Shown piece by piece: positions 34,544 through 47,359 of a DNA stretch of 64,000 nt. Where the stretch lies: contig OZ010791.1 of the NCBI GenBank assembly GCA_963932465.1, positions 153,371,915 through 153,435,914 on the forward strand, given 5' to 3'. Both the position numbers and the translations under genes were made by a program. The notes below the pieces were generated by a model that saw nothing but the letters and a program-made list of their open reading frames with translations, ran no database searches and had not been told where the DNA came from. Numbering within the stretch: the first letter of the stretch is position 1; each line of letters opens with the position of its first letter. This DNA is from Maratus speciosus (lineage: Eukaryota > Arthropoda > Arachnida > Araneae > Salticidae).

Positions 34544-35461
34544 GGCGAAGGTGGCCTAAAAAATGATCCCCTTAAGGGGAAAACGTGTGTAAAGTAACAT
34601 AACTGTTTAAATGAAACTTTAGCCTTATGCTAATATGTTTTACACTATATTCTGCATTATAAACATACTACTTTAATAATCTTTTAAACCCAAATCGAGT
34701 AATGAAAAAAATAGATTTTTGAAAAAGTGTCCAAAGGATCATTTTACCCTCACCCAAGGGCAAAATGATCCCCCATTTAAAAATAATTGTAAATTGTTTT
34801 TTATCGGCAAAATAAAGGATATAAAAGTAATTATGACAATACTATACATAATGAAATAGAAAAAGTTTTCAATCAAATAGCATACATAATTTATTTTATG
34901 TAAATTTTAATATAGAAAAGTATCACAAATAATTTTGAAAAAACAATAAAATGGAATATTTCAAAATTATGATCGTAGGATAACACATGGACTCAAAGAG
35001 ATAGGTTTGGGGCAGTCACACATTTGTCTCCAATGATGGCTAGGACGCAGTGCCGGATTTTCTTCAGCTAATGGAATGGTAGTTAAACGATCCACATAAT
35101 GGATCATTTTACCCGGCAACATGACCGTCTATTTTAGGTCATATAAAACCTGGATGACGGCGAGAAACTTAACAAACTTAACAAGTGTAATTCACATCTA
35201 AAAACATACTCTATTAAGTAAACGAAGTCATATTTCTGTGCATGAATAACTGTATATCTAAATAAATATGAAAGTTAGTGCTTATCTTATAACAGATGTT
35301 ATAAAAACCACTTTTTCAAAGAATTCTTTTCAGACACATAATACTGCGATCGCTTGAATACCGCCATTGCTTCTTCTTCACTTGGCACAACTAGTTTATA
35401 TGTTACCCTGTAGATAGCGCGACCTGTCTGGAAGAAAACTTATGTGGATCGTTTTGCCCGC
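34544..35461. mobile_element. TA-flanked element with repeated GGATCATTTT-CCC motifs
   Basis: TA at 34542-34543 and 35462-35463. The left end GGCGAAGGTGGCCTAAAAAA then TGATCC, and the right end read inward GCGGGCAAAACGATCC, share the AAAAYGATCC core. Further copies of GGATCATTTTACCC or its complement lie near 34565, 34737, 34750 and 35100. Structurally like 38891-40368, where the motif is TATCATTTCTCCCC. No intact transposase. Right boundary less certain. Confidence 0.5.
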
Positions 35462-35463
35462 TA

Positions 35464-36312
35464 GGATCATAAATACAGTCTTTTCTTGTCTGATGTATGT
35501 TTTTTTATATCTGCTAAAAAGAAAGAAAAAAAAAAACTTTCCAAATAGTATTAAATTTAGATATTTTTCTCCGGAAAGGTGCGTGTGTGTGTTAAAAAAA
35601 ACTGCAGAAGTTACTTTTCCTATATTAAGGAGTATAAAAAATTTAATGTAATTTAAAATAAGAATCTCTTGAAATTGTTCCAATTATTTATTAAGGTTAT
35701 TAACAAAAATGTCATATTTATTTTTTATATATGTTGAAAATATCATACCTTAGACTAGGTACTTCTTTTTCGTTTTGAGAAATGATGCAAATTAAAATCA
35801 TTAAAAATTTGCTGTTTAATGTGTTGCATAATAATTCAAAATTATTTTCTGACTAGCAAAATAATTTGTAAGTCTTCTTGCCAAATTGTCTTCTATTCAG
35901 TAATATAAGTATGTAAAAATATTTTTTAACAATTTTTATAGAATTAACCTATAATATATATATTTATTGTTACAAATGCAATGCAACTTTAATCTTTTCC
36001 TGCTCCATGCTGAAATATTTAAAATTTGGGTTGCAATTCTAATATTTTTCAAAAAGGCATTTTTCAGTTCAAATTTTTGTATATTAAATATTATTTTAAA
36101 TTGTAGTTTACACGATCTCTTTGTTGTAGCCATAAAAAAATCAAATGATAATGCCTATTTTAATTAACAAAATCAAAAAATCATAAAATGATGCATTTTT
36201 TTTTTTTTTACTTTTAGTGAGAAAACTTTTTTTTTATGTACAAATTTTATGATTAAATCTTACTCAAAAATGTGGCTATTTTGATAGAAATTTATGTTTG
36301 TTGCTATGAACT

Positions 36313-36349
<37 letters not shown>

Positions 36350-37458
36350 ATATCTTAATCAATCAGCTGTTTTTCTTATTTTCATTCATATTTATTGTAA
36401 TTATGGTACACTTTTTTGAGGCTCAAAAAGAAAATAATGAAATACTCAATGGCAGTTGATGCTGCCATCTATAATCGAAAATCGAAATTGCATCCAATCG
36501 ATCACGTGATCGACAGGCTGGGTACACTAGCGCCACGAAACGAGTATTACTTTCGGGGTCAAATTATGTGATGAAAAGCCTATATTCGTTGTTCTCCTGT
36601 GCTTACAATGTTATTGTATTTTAAATAAAAATGTTTAAAGGGTAATATTTCTTGACATTTTTCTTAAGAAAGTAAACATTTTACATAATAAAATTTAACA
36701 AAGCTTTCTATATCTGTGAAACGAACCATAAAAAAAACCCTCATTTTGTATAATACTTAAATATCTTACTAAAAAGTTTTTAAAAAATCAAATAGTACAG
36801 CACTCTTTATAATTGAAGTATGAGGTTTGCTTTTTTGAGGGGGGAGGGGAATTAAAGGTGAGTGGAAATCACGATTATGAGTTCTTATCATTGGTCTTTA
36901 TTTATTTTTTTTTATCTTTTTATTATTAACCTAAAAAAAGTAATGATATCAATTCAAAAAACCCTTAACGGGTTAAAAGTTTGTGACGCAGCACTTTATC
37001 TTATTGCTATAAGAATTTTAAATATGGAACTTAAAAATAATGATATCAAATTTTAAGTGACGCTATATTAGTTATTTAATCTTTTTATTTTTGTTTTATT
37101 TATAATTACATATGTAAGAATTATGTTAAATTTAAAAGGATGTATAAAAATTTATCTCTTGACGCTTTATCATTCACATCTTTCATAAATTCAAAATATG
37201 AGTTTTAAAAGATATGATATCAAAATTTAAGAGACGCCTTGATGTAACTTTAAACAATTTGTTTGAAAATTCAATTTTAATTGTTTTCGGCTTGGCTAAA
37301 TATTTTTACACATCTAACCAAAACTTTTAATTTTCCAATACACAGTTAAAAATATCACTCTCACTGAACCTATACAATGCACTGTAATGTATTTATATGA
37401 ATAAATTGATTTATCTTTTGTGCCACGCTATCCAAAATAAAAAGTAAAATTTATGTAA
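35464..37458. other. AT-rich spacer
   Basis: Poly-A at 36319-36346 and a palindrome TCGATCACGTGATCGA near 36498. A few open frames around 35960-36167 and 36862-37056 are AT-driven. No gene. Confidence 0.4.
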
Positions 37459-37532
37459 ACGATTTCTTTGTGTCATTGTATCCAAACTAAGCAAAATGTA
37501 TGAAAATGGATATTATGACGCAAAGAAATCGT
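37459..37532. repeat. Hairpin with ~25-bp arms
   Basis: ACGATTTCTTTGTGTCATTG (left) pairs with the right arm read inward, ACGATTTCTTTGCGTCATAA, and both end in ATCC. The loop is about 25 bp. Lies upstream of the Helitron-type 3' end at 38420 and may be internal to that element. Confidence 0.6.
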
Positions 37533-38387
37533 ATATTTCTATTTTAAATTCAAATTTTCAGCATTTCGAGAGATATTTTTTACTTATTTTAGAAAATGGT
37601 ATTAATTTAAACTGTTGCCAACTGTATAAACAGCGCAAACAACAATGTTTACTTCAAATTAAAAATTTATTTACACGTGACTATTATAAACAGAAAAAAA
37701 AACTTTCAAATTAGAATTAAATAATTACGTATAAAAAGCAGGAACTTATTGAAAATTACTTCGTAAAAACTATATTTACACGTGAATTTTAAAAGAGAAA
37801 GGATATTGTAAAATAATAAATTCATTAACATGCGTTAGAAGTCTTAAATAGGATAAATTACGTCACATTACACTTATTACGTAAAATGAACAAAAAATAA
37901 TATTGCAAAACAGTTTAAATTTAAAAATTTCACGAGACATTTATTTGATATTTTGAGATGATCTTTTGAACTATTTTTGTTAGAACAGCGCAAATAATAT
38001 TTCATTTCTAACAAAAGTATTTTCACGTGAATATTAAAAAGAGAAAGAAAAGTTTGGTGAAAATAAGTCAGATTAAAAACGATACATTTAAAATGTTATT
38101 TAAAAGAACTTTCTTTTCGCTTTGTTAAAAAATACCGGGAGACAAAGACTCTGTTTACTTTATTTATTTTATATTAGCTTATTTTGAAATGTTTAACTGA
38201 TTTTATTTAATCAAAGATGAAAACAGCCATTGTATCTTTTAACAGCAGCTGATTTTTCCTTAAAATTCTCCAATCAAAGAGAAATGAATAGAAACCCGTT
38301 TATAGGGAGATCGCCTCTGTTTTTTAAATTATAATTCAATCTTTCAAAATCTTTTTAAAGCCGATGCGGTGTCTGAACGGGGGTTGG

Positions 38388-38420
38388 CGAGCGTAGCTCG
38401 TAGGGGGGCGATCCCCCTAG
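38388..38420 (+). mobile_element. Helitron-type 3' terminus
   Basis: Two adjacent hairpins, CGAGC-GTA-GCTCG and GGGGG-CGAT-CCCCC, are followed directly by CTAG and then T. This is the 3' signature of Helitron/Helentron elements. The 5' TC end was not located. The ~900 bp before it contain three degenerate repeats with a TCACGTGAATTTTAAAAGAG-type core (37676, 37778, 38025), which probably belong to the element. Confidence 0.6.
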
Positions 38421-38888
38421 TTCTTCAAAAAATATTAATTATAAAAATCAATGCGAACATATATTTATACGACATATATTTATATAATATACAAATGTTA
38501 ATATGTACTTATTTAATTTTTATTATATATCATATAAAGGAATTAAGTTATTTTTTGCTTCATCTCTAAATATCTTGCCATACACAATCTGCCGATAAAT
38601 AAAAATTTGGTTCCAAAAAGTTTTTTTTTTTTTTTTTTTTTTTTTTTCAAATTTAAACTTAGAACGTTTAAAAATAATTTCCTCAATTATAACATGAATA
38701 ATAGCCGCTGACATAGAATGCAGATCAAAAAACATTATCGAATATGCTCCTTCTCTCTCAAGTTATAGAATATATTTTATTTAATCATATATTATGAAAA
38801 TAATTTCGGTCGAAAAATCATTGTTTGATGTTGTCTGCTTGAACTTTGGTTAACACGTCTAATTAGCCCGCGGTGTCCAAGAAATCAG
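38421..38888. other. Spacer with poly-T run
   Basis: T run at about 38620-38647, otherwise AT-rich. Nothing supported. Confidence 0.4.
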
Positions 38889-39446
38889 TAGGGGAGGTAG
38901 GGAGGTATCATATACTTTTTTTTACTAATTTTTTACAACCTTTAGAAAGCTATTTTAAACAAATTTTTCGTGTTTTCTTATAAAGTGACCTTTTATTCAT
39001 TTATTAAAAATATTGTGAATTTAAAAAATAGTCATTCAAAAAATATATCCCAATTATTTTGAATGGCTACTACTGTATAAAATCTCCCCATTACTGGGGA
39101 GGATTGATACACTAGAAAGGGAGGTTTGATACATTGTTATATGTAAGTTGAAAAAAAAAAAAATGCAGACAATTCAATTTATGCGTCATACAATTTTTTA
39201 TGATAAATCTTGAAATATTTAAGTAAAATTTGAAACGAAATGACTTTGACATATTTTTGTTTCTGAAATGTTTTTTACAAAAATATTTAAAGTATTGCTA
39301 TTATTTAAACAATCCTATTAACACACTTTTTAGAAAATAAATAATGAAAAAAATCCCTAGTGATCTAGCTGCAAGGAAAAATGAAGTGAACATTGCTGAT
39401 TTGCAAACAATTTAACATAAATTTAGCACATTTAAGATTCCTTTAA

Positions 39447-39656
39447 CCCTTCCTGGGGCAAAGCATTTTCAATGCTAAAGTGTTGAATAAATGAATGGCA
39501 CCGGAATTTACCAACAAATTTAATTAGAAATAAGAAAGGGGATATATTTCACTTTCATACTAAAAGGAAAATATTTTACAAAAATGCTGGTTCCAATGTG
39601 ACGTTCGGGAATTAAAATTAAGGGGTTTCATAAACATATCACCACCCCTGAATTGG
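39447..39656. mobile_element. Short piggyBac-like TTAA MITE (210 bp), nested
   Basis: TTAA at 39443-39446 and 39657-39660. The left end CCCTTCCTGGGGCAAAG pairs moderately with the right end read inward, CCAATTCAGGGGTGGTG. The internal GTTGAAT...CACCGGAATTT block is shared with 46560-46755, marking one family. Inserted just past the stop codon of the transposase remnant. Confidence 0.72.
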
Positions 39657-39679
39657 TTAAAAGAAAAACTAATAACTCT

Positions 39680-39900
39680 ATCATTTTGATAAAGTAAAAT
39701 CGGGTAGATTTAACGTTTTTTCAATTTGCCCTTCGTCAATTATAGAGACATTTTCCCTTTCAGGCCCTTTAAACTTTTTCCCTTCTACATGACGAGCAAA
39801 GCGAACTAACCATCTATCATCGCGCTGCTTTTCTATCTAACCTACATAATGTCTATAAATAGTGTCTTTGTTCTTCCTTACCAATTTCAGCAAGCTTTTG
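39680..39900 (-). pseudogene. Decayed DDE-transposon protein C-terminus
   Basis: The minus-strand frame reads NKDTIYRHYVG, a stop (TAG at a likely CAG), then IEKQRDDRWLVRFARHVEG, then KKFKGPERENVSII ending FTLSK and TGA at 39680. Charged/aromatic spacing and the pattern HYVGxI...WxVxFxR...FxxPxxENVS resemble the C-terminal small-barrel region that follows the DDE domain in some pogo-like transposon proteins (family recall). The catalytic core is absent. Non-functional. Confidence 0.55.
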
Positions 39901-40370
39901 ATGTAAAACAGTAATGAATATTACAATCCTATATCAGTTTGCAAACTTTAAAAAAACTATTAAATTTCAAATATACAAGTGTATCATTTCTCCCCAGTAC
40001 TAATGTATCATTTCTCCCTATTATGCCTTATTAGATTTTCAATCACTTTGTACAAATGCAGTTGCAAAATGGTAATCTACTTTTTAGTAAAATTAATCCT
40101 AACAATATGCTTTATAAATAAAAAAATTACAAGATATTATATTCACAATAATAAGAGTTATGAAAGAAAATCAGTCAATGAAAAAATTTACATTGACATT
40201 CCAAAAACCTTCAAAATTAAAAGTAAAGAAAAGTTGTCAGTTCTTCACTGATTAGTCCAGCTAATGATGGCTTCAGCAAATAAAAGAAGCCTTCACATGT
40301 ATTGGAATGGCTGTTAATGCCATTTGGTGAGAAAAATTGTCAATGTATCAAACCTCCCCTACCTTCCCTA

Positions 40371-42742
40371 CTTTATTGGTAAAAATCAACTACTAAATAA
40401 ACATACATAGATTAAACTATATTATACTATATCATATTTTCAGAGCGTCATGTTTACATTGAAACTATATTAACATTAAACTATATAAATTATATAAATC
40501 AAAATAAATGATTTTTTTTTTTTTTTTACTAAAAATGGGCTAAAAGTGGTTACATAAGTTTTACTGTGGTAAAACCGCCGTGGAAACGAAAATGATGTTA
40601 AAATTGACGCTTTCGATTGTTATTACAGTCATCAGGGAAGAGGATGGATGCCTTGAAGATCTCCCACTTATCATGTAACTACTTTTAGCACATTTTTAGA
40701 AAAGAAAGGACAAATTTTAGAAAATTTTAGAAAATTTAGAAAAGAAATAACAAAATTAATATAATTTATTTCGATTTTATATAGTTTACTGTTTATAAAA
40801 TCAACTAATGTATAGTATCATATCATCAAGTAAATGTTTTCGATCGGGGGGTAGGGTGGGGGGAATTTAATTCTAAAATGATGTATTACAATTAATTTAT
40901 GTTATTATGCTATCTTGCAAAGGGGGTAATTTCAACCTAATGATCTGTGACATAGGATAGTAAAGGTTTGAAAACTGTTAGATTTGCATGACATAATATG
41001 TAAATAACCTTTTATGAAATACATCAAACTTCTTCATTTGTAATTTTACATTTTTGCATTGAAGCTTTCTTTTTGATTCTATCATCGGAAATAAATTCTT
41101 GCGCAAATCTCTTTAATACAACCCTTCCGCTTTACTTCCGTATGCTATCAGAATAGGAAATAGCGTTGATTTCATGCTAGAATGCGTCAACTGTATATCC
41201 GACAGATCATCTTCAGGTCTTAAAAGATAATCGAGTTATCGAATGTTGTTTGGAAATATGTTAATACAAAAAGGAATTTCGAGATGCAGCATTATTTATT
41301 CGTCAATGATCTTGAATTTTGAAAACCTTTCATAAGAAATCTGGTCTGGGTTTTCCCTCCTTTTTTTCTTTTGTTAGAAAGCGGTGACATATTGTTCTTT
41401 TTTTTTTTCCTCTAAAAAATATAAATTTCCCTTTAAAAAAGTAAGAAGCGTTGAATAAGTTTTTTGTTTATTTAAAGAGAATTGGGCATCATTTTCTCCC
41501 GAGCCCCCCCCCCCCCCCCCCCCAATAAGACAGTTTTTTGACTTTCAAGGAAGTGGGAAGTCAAAGCACTTCGATAGCTTCTTTTTAAAGGTCTCGTCAC
41601 AGAAGAATGTTAAAGCTGTTATCAAACCCATTGGGGCTACTTTCTGACACATTTTTCAATTCATTTTTGCTCAGAAACGCATGTAATTGGCTGCTGTTAT
41701 TATTCAGAAACTATGGAATCGAAAGACATTTTCCATTTTTTGGTAAACTCAAAAGGTCTTTCAGAAAATACTGTCCAAGTTAGCGTTTTGAACCAATTTC
41801 CGTACGCGACAGTGCGAGACAGGAGAAAAGCCGGTCGTCACGTGACCACAATCGCTTATAACTCTATAAGTAATTTATTTATCAAGAAATGGAAAACTTA
41901 TTTCGATTCCTAATCGCTTCAATACTCAGCTCTGCCAATTTTATGCCTTTACGTTTAAAAATGAGTAAAAAAATGTATCAGAAAGTTGCGGGTCTGTTGA
42001 GCAGGGGATTTGAGAACAGCGCATATATTTTAGAAATACTTTGACAACTTAAAAAAAATAATAATAATAATAAATAAAACGAGCAACAAGAAGAAGAGGA
42101 CATTCTTCACGGAGAAAAATGAAGTTAAAAATATTAATTTCCTGAAAACTGATAAAATATATATATATATACTACTTTGTCCAATTATTGTGGTTGTTGT
42201 TATTGCATATTAACAGGAATCTTCAATTTCGCAAATTGAGGATGAAATTTCTTTCAATTTTTAGGCTAATAATTATATTTGGAATTCCTTTTTACACGGA
42301 GGGTCACGTCTCTTAATGAAGCAGTTTTTCAATATTAATATTTCCATTCTAAAAATGTGCTGTTTTGTTGAAATTTTATTGTTTTAGAGAGGGCTAATGA
42401 TGCCCATGTTCCCCTTTGAAACCCTTCTGATATCGGCATTACTTAGACTTTAAAGTCCATGGTAAATCTATGATATTTATGCTTATATTTATAAAAGAAA
42501 GGAAACTTCCGAAATTATGTTTGTTGATTGAGTAATATATATGGTTCGAGTGAGGGTTTTTTAATTAAATGTAAAGAAAAATAAAGTCACATCTCTGTAA
42601 ATCCCTCATGACAACAAATGTATAATAACTAAGAATCTGATTCTGAACATTATTGATATGACTTAAATATAAAGAAATGGCTGTTCTGTCGAAGCCAAGA
42701 GAAAAAACAAATCATCTATGAATATCAAGCCTTTGATTACTA
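40371..42742. other. No gene supported
   Basis: C20 run at 41504-41523. A less AT-rich patch at 41620-41930 holds a 66-codon frame (41713-41913, starting MESKDIFHFLVNSKGLSENT) with a GTCACGTGAC box. It has no recognised domain and no clear splice sites, so it stays uncalled, though it is one of the better host-exon candidates by composition. Confidence 0.4.
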
Positions 42743-43078
42743 CAAAGCCTGATTAAAGCATGGGCCATCTGGGCCGTGACCCTGGAGCAGGCAAATTCGG
42801 TATGATGCAGTTTTCATAAAGTTGATATTTTTAAATCTATTTTGACCTTGTTGTGATTATATAATCAATATTTCTTTTTTTAGAAAAAAATATTTATTGA
42901 TCGAAAAAGGTAGCTCATTTCTGTATTTTAAGGCATATAGAAAACGTTTAATTTTTTGTAGTTGATTTCTGTATATTAAGGCACAGAAAATGCAGAATTT
43001 TTTGCGACTCTTATAAGAAAGGAGACTTGACTTCCGAATGCCACGTCCTGGGCCTCCCTTTGTATTGTTCCGGCCCTG
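42743..43078. mobile_element. hAT MITE, family 3 copy a (336 bp)
   Basis: Flanks GATTACTA (42735-42742) and GATTATTA (43079-43086), 7/8. The left end is CAAAGCCTGATTAAAGCATG and the right end GTTCCGGCCCTG. The left CTGATTAAAGCATGG block recurs at 56440 and 57491, defining a family. Non-coding. Confidence 0.78.
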
Positions 43079-43086
43079 GATTATTA

Positions 43087-45707
43087 TCGGAAACATATAC
43101 GTATAATTTAGAATGAAGTCCCAAAATTAGTTTATGCCCAAGTCGAAACTCTATTTCCTAAAAAATATGGCATTGAAAAAAAAAAAAAAAAAAAAAAAAA
43201 AAAACATAAAGAAGAAGAAGAAGAGGAGGGAGGAATGAATCCTGCAACAACTTGGCATTTAATTTTTTTTCTCTAATTTTCTCTCACAAAAAAAAAAAAA
43301 AAGAAAAAAAAAACCTAATTATTTATCAATCGTGATGTTATATATTCCATTTTCATTCTCCAACCGCTTATTAAAAACTGAAATTAGTGATGTCCATTCC
43401 CTATAACTGCTAGAATTTCCCACCCCATTTCTTTTCTTTTTTTTATAGAAATCAGCCCATAAGCTCGTTATTGACAGCATGGGCAGTTTGTTATCCTTTG
43501 GTAGTTATTTATGCTGAATTTTTGCAGTACTATAAATGTTTCTCACTTTTTATTTGACATTATTTTAATATCATGCGTTTATATTATTATCTTTTTTTTT
43601 TTTTTTTTTTGGGACGTCTATACAAGGTTGAAGAATGGTGAATTGCACTTATTTCAGATATCAATGTATATTTGCGGATGTGAGTTTCAAAACTAGCCTG
43701 TATCCAGAAAATAAAATTTTGGAAAATGCCGAAAAACCTCCGACTGACTGCGTCCATTGTTTTCATAGGTAAACAAAGATTTTACACTGCCCGAAATACA
43801 CAATAAAACTAGTTTTTTTTTTTTTTTCCAGATTTTAATGTTTTTTCGATGGAGATTCACCAACGGTATAGATTGATATAGAAAACTTGATTTTTTTTCA
43901 ATTTTGGATTAGGCGAGTTTTGAAACACGTCCTCATTTAAAGATACGATATAATGTTCCTACGCGAAGCTATAGTAATATTTATGTGGAAAGCGATACTA
44001 GCAAGAAAAAAAAAACACTCTTTTAATATTTTTTAAGTCAGATAACAAAGCATTTTGTTTTAGACCTATCTTTCTATTAAGTTTCATCTGCCCGTTTTTC
44101 AGATTTTGCAATAATGTGAAATTTAAATATGTTGTTGCAACGGGTTCTCCATTGGAAATAGTAACTATAACATTTTTTTCCCCTCCCAAAGTACATTTCG
44201 ACATAAATATATATTATAATTTATAGTTTATCATGGTTAGAATTTCATTTGAATGATGAAATAGTTCTTCAAACTTACGGGTTTTTATATTTGATTCTGA
44301 TGAATTGTGGATCCTATTCTACAGAAAATTATCTCAATAAACATTACATGTTTTCTTCTGTGGTTACAGTTTAAAAGAAATCGCATGTATTATTACGTAT
44401 AAGTATATATATGTATGTATATATGCATGAAAAACGTATTCATAAAACAAAACTAACAAAATGATTTTAATTTTTACTTGTCTAGTTTGGTTATTTTTTT
44501 TATAAATGCCGCCGCGACTGAATAATGTATTACAAATTTGTAAAAACAATTAATCACTTTCATTGTAATTGAATATTTAATAAAATTCATCTTTTTTTTT
44601 TTTTTTTTTTTTTTTTTTGCTTTGTTACACTACTATAACATTTAAATAACAATGCAGAATAACAATACTTAAAGACTGTGATTTGGAATACGAATAAGGA
44701 AGGAGGTGGGGGGGGGGGGGGACTATTGAAGCTAACTATCCGTAACGTCTCATTTTCTTTGAAGTTTTGAAAATAAGTATCTGTAACATATTATTTAGTA
44801 GAAGTATTCATCTTCCAAGAAAAAAAAACACAGAATTGCTTGTATAATTTCTTTGGAATGCCTTTTCAAAATTCTTTTTTTCTCTTTAAACCGTTTTGTA
44901 TCCATCATACATCAATGTTATTCATAAATCAAGCGTGAATCGTTTTCAATTAAGCTCTTCGTCGTTTTCACACTCTGCTAGCTGGCATCAATGAAAATAA
45001 AGCAGATGACTTAATATTGCAATAAATAACTTGGCTTCTCGTAACTGTAATTTGAATTGGTTGATAGAATTTGCTTTCCTGCAAGAATTATGTAATATAT
45101 CCTGAATCTTAAATATTCGTAAACTAAGGAAGCCGCGAGGGCTCTTTTCAACTGCCCCTTTTAGCCTGAACATGGAAAATTTACTTATATACAGTATAAC
45201 CTAAAAAAATCCGGCATCACTAAGCCGGATTTTTTAAAATTCCAGATTTCTGAAGGAATATCAAAAGCACTTTTGATATTACTAATGACGCCTCTATTCG
45301 TAATTTAATTCATAACCAAGTGATAATTATGTGACAAGAAAAAAAAAATCTTACTTTAATTTATCGTTATTTTTCTATGTTAAAAATAACAATTTAAAAG
45401 AAAAAATTAAACAGCAAAATCACTTCATTCTCGTATAATCGTTAATTTTATTTGCTCCAATTTTCCAAATGTCCGGATAGTTGAGTGCTACGAAATTTAT
45501 ATCGGGGGGGGGGGGGGGGGGGGTCATCGATACAATAATAGTGAAGCAGTAAACAACATTTTGCCTATTTTCCTGTCGAAGTTCAGTCAAATACTTATTA
45601 TTTTAAAATTTGCATTTGTTGAACTTGTTTTAACAAAATTAAAAATATCGAGAGAGAAAGAAAAAAAGAAGAGAAAAAATTCCATTTCTTAGATCAATTT
45701 TTGTACA

Positions 45708-45765
<58 letters not shown>

Positions 45766-46555
45766 GCACCAGATTAAATAACTTGATGGCCACATAAATA
45801 AAAAAGCTTTTGTCCGCACTTCTCAAACTCTGTCCGTGGGTTATTCGAAAAGTAGCAGCATTCAAAATTCAACACATATTTAATTTTGAAATTTGTATTG
45901 CTCTGTATTAAAAATATAGTTAGAATTTTTATTTTATTTTATTTTTCCGGGCAAGCATTACGCAAATGACTGGTAAATTTTGATCAAGAGCGAAAATACT
46001 TTATTTTTGTATCGTGAGAAATTTCCCTTTTATCGTTATTAGGTATTCATTATTATTATTATGTCTGAAATGGAGTTGGAACTAACAAATACAAAAGCAA
46101 TTAAAAGAGAAAAAATATCTATATAAATCAGCACAAAAAGTGGTAAAAACGATTAGCGTAACTAACATTTAAATGTTGTGCGGCTTGCGAAATTTGTCTA
46201 ACGACATGCAAAGAGACGTATATCATTACACAACATTTTTATCGATGTGCGAATGGTTTATCTAGCAAAAATATTTAAAGATCAGATCTGTTGAAGATAG
46301 AAATGTTTATTTTGTTGTTTTCTACTGTTTACTTAACGTCTGAGCAGTTTGCGGTTGATAAGTTTTCAAGGAAAAATAAATATTATGAATGCTTTGGTTC
46401 ACAAAATTTTGATAAAAGTTCAAACCTGTTTCTTGAGATGTTTTCTTTTAGATAATTTTTTTTGCCTTTTAGAAAAAAATAATACTTTTAATTTATGGTG
46501 AAAGAGTTACGTTTTTGAATTATTTCCCGTGCTTTCAAATCTCAAATTGTATACT
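43087..46555. other. Homopolymer- and microsatellite-rich spacer
   Basis: Poly-A 43178-43204, poly-T about 43591-43610 and 44591-44618, G14 44708-44721, G20 45504-45523, (AAT)n 45709-45765. A pogo-type end TACAGTATAACCT...ATCCGGCATC begins at 45190 with no convincing partner. No gene recognised. Confidence 0.5.
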
Positions 46556-46559
46556 TTAA

Positions 46560-46755
46560 CCCTTTCAGGTGCAAGGAATTGTGTTTCTGTAATGTTGAAT
46601 TCTCACCGGAATTTTCGAAAAATTTTATTTATCAATCGGGAAAAACAATTTTCCCCACCAAAGTTATAAAAGTAAAATTTAATTAAAAGTTTCTGGTGCA
46701 AATCTTGATTAAAATTAGGTGGGATATAATATATCCGCCACCGCCCCTCAAGGGG
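46560..46755. mobile_element. Short piggyBac-like TTAA MITE (196 bp)
   Basis: TTAA at 46556-46559 and 46756-46759. Ends CCCTTTCAGGTG and, from the right, CCCCTTGAGGGG. The internal GTTGAATTCTCACCGGAATTT block matches 39447-39656. Non-coding. Confidence 0.8.
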
Positions 46756-47114
46756 TTAAGGCTATGGTTAATAGATGGATTTATAATAATTATATCTTGC
46801 TATTTTCACATATGACGATGAAAAAAAGAATCCCTTAACAGTATAAAAAGAGTATGTTTAACTTTAACTTTCAGAAAGATTATTATCAATTATTCTTCAT
46901 AAAACTTGCTCATTTTTTCGCCCCCTTCTCCCACACAGTTTTTGTACCGAAAATATATTGCCAAGTGTGGAAGATATAGGGGTGTAAGTGGAGACCATAC
47001 GGGGGCATACGCCATAATACCTTCTTATTTGTTGTAAGTAGCTCCGTATATCCCCTGTTTCTCAAATAAAGCTGTATAGCGTATGCTCTAGAGCAGACCT
47101 GTTTAACTTTTCAG

Positions 47115-47151
47115 TAAGCAGGGGCGCCATTCACTGGCGCGCCCCTGCTTA
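47115..47151. repeat. GC-rich hairpin
   Basis: TAAGCAGGGGC pairs perfectly with GCCCCTGCTTA around a short loop that is itself GC-rich (GCCATTCACTGGCGC). Just upstream, CAGACCTGTTTAAC (47095) looks like a hAT end, but no partner was found. Confidence 0.6.
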
Positions 47152-47359
47152 TTAAAAGATGAGGACAATGAAGGGCGCCATTATTTATGTAACTAGAAAC
47201 CTATAAAATTATCTCATTTTGTTAGTGTTAGCGACACACACACTTTATGATGTCCATACATCTCACATGTAAAAATAAACAACAGAAAAAATATAAATCA
47301 TAATAAATTTGCAATTACATTTCTCCGAGAGGAAGCTTATCTCAAAAACTTTTGCAGTA

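Larger units (their letters stand above)
38891..40368 (-). mobile_element. TA-flanked transposon with GGGGAGGTAGGGAGG ends
   Basis: TA at 38889-38890 and 40369-40370. Left GGGGAGGTAGGGAGGTATCA and right, read inward, GGGAAGGTAGGGGAGGTTTG. Internal copies of TGATACA-(A)CCTCCC or TGTATCATTTCTCCCC lie near 39105, 39120, 39978 and 40008. Contains a minus-strand transposase C-terminal remnant and a nested 210-bp TTAA MITE. The repeated subterminal motif suggests a transposase binding site. Confidence 0.7.

Noticed and set aside
45190..45490. pogo-type MITE with both ends
   Set aside because: Only the left end TACAGTATAACCT is clear; the right side has an ATCCGGACAT word but no matching terminus.
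45800..45850. hAT end at a CACTTCTCAAACTC-like word
   Set aside because: No second end and no 8-bp duplication located.
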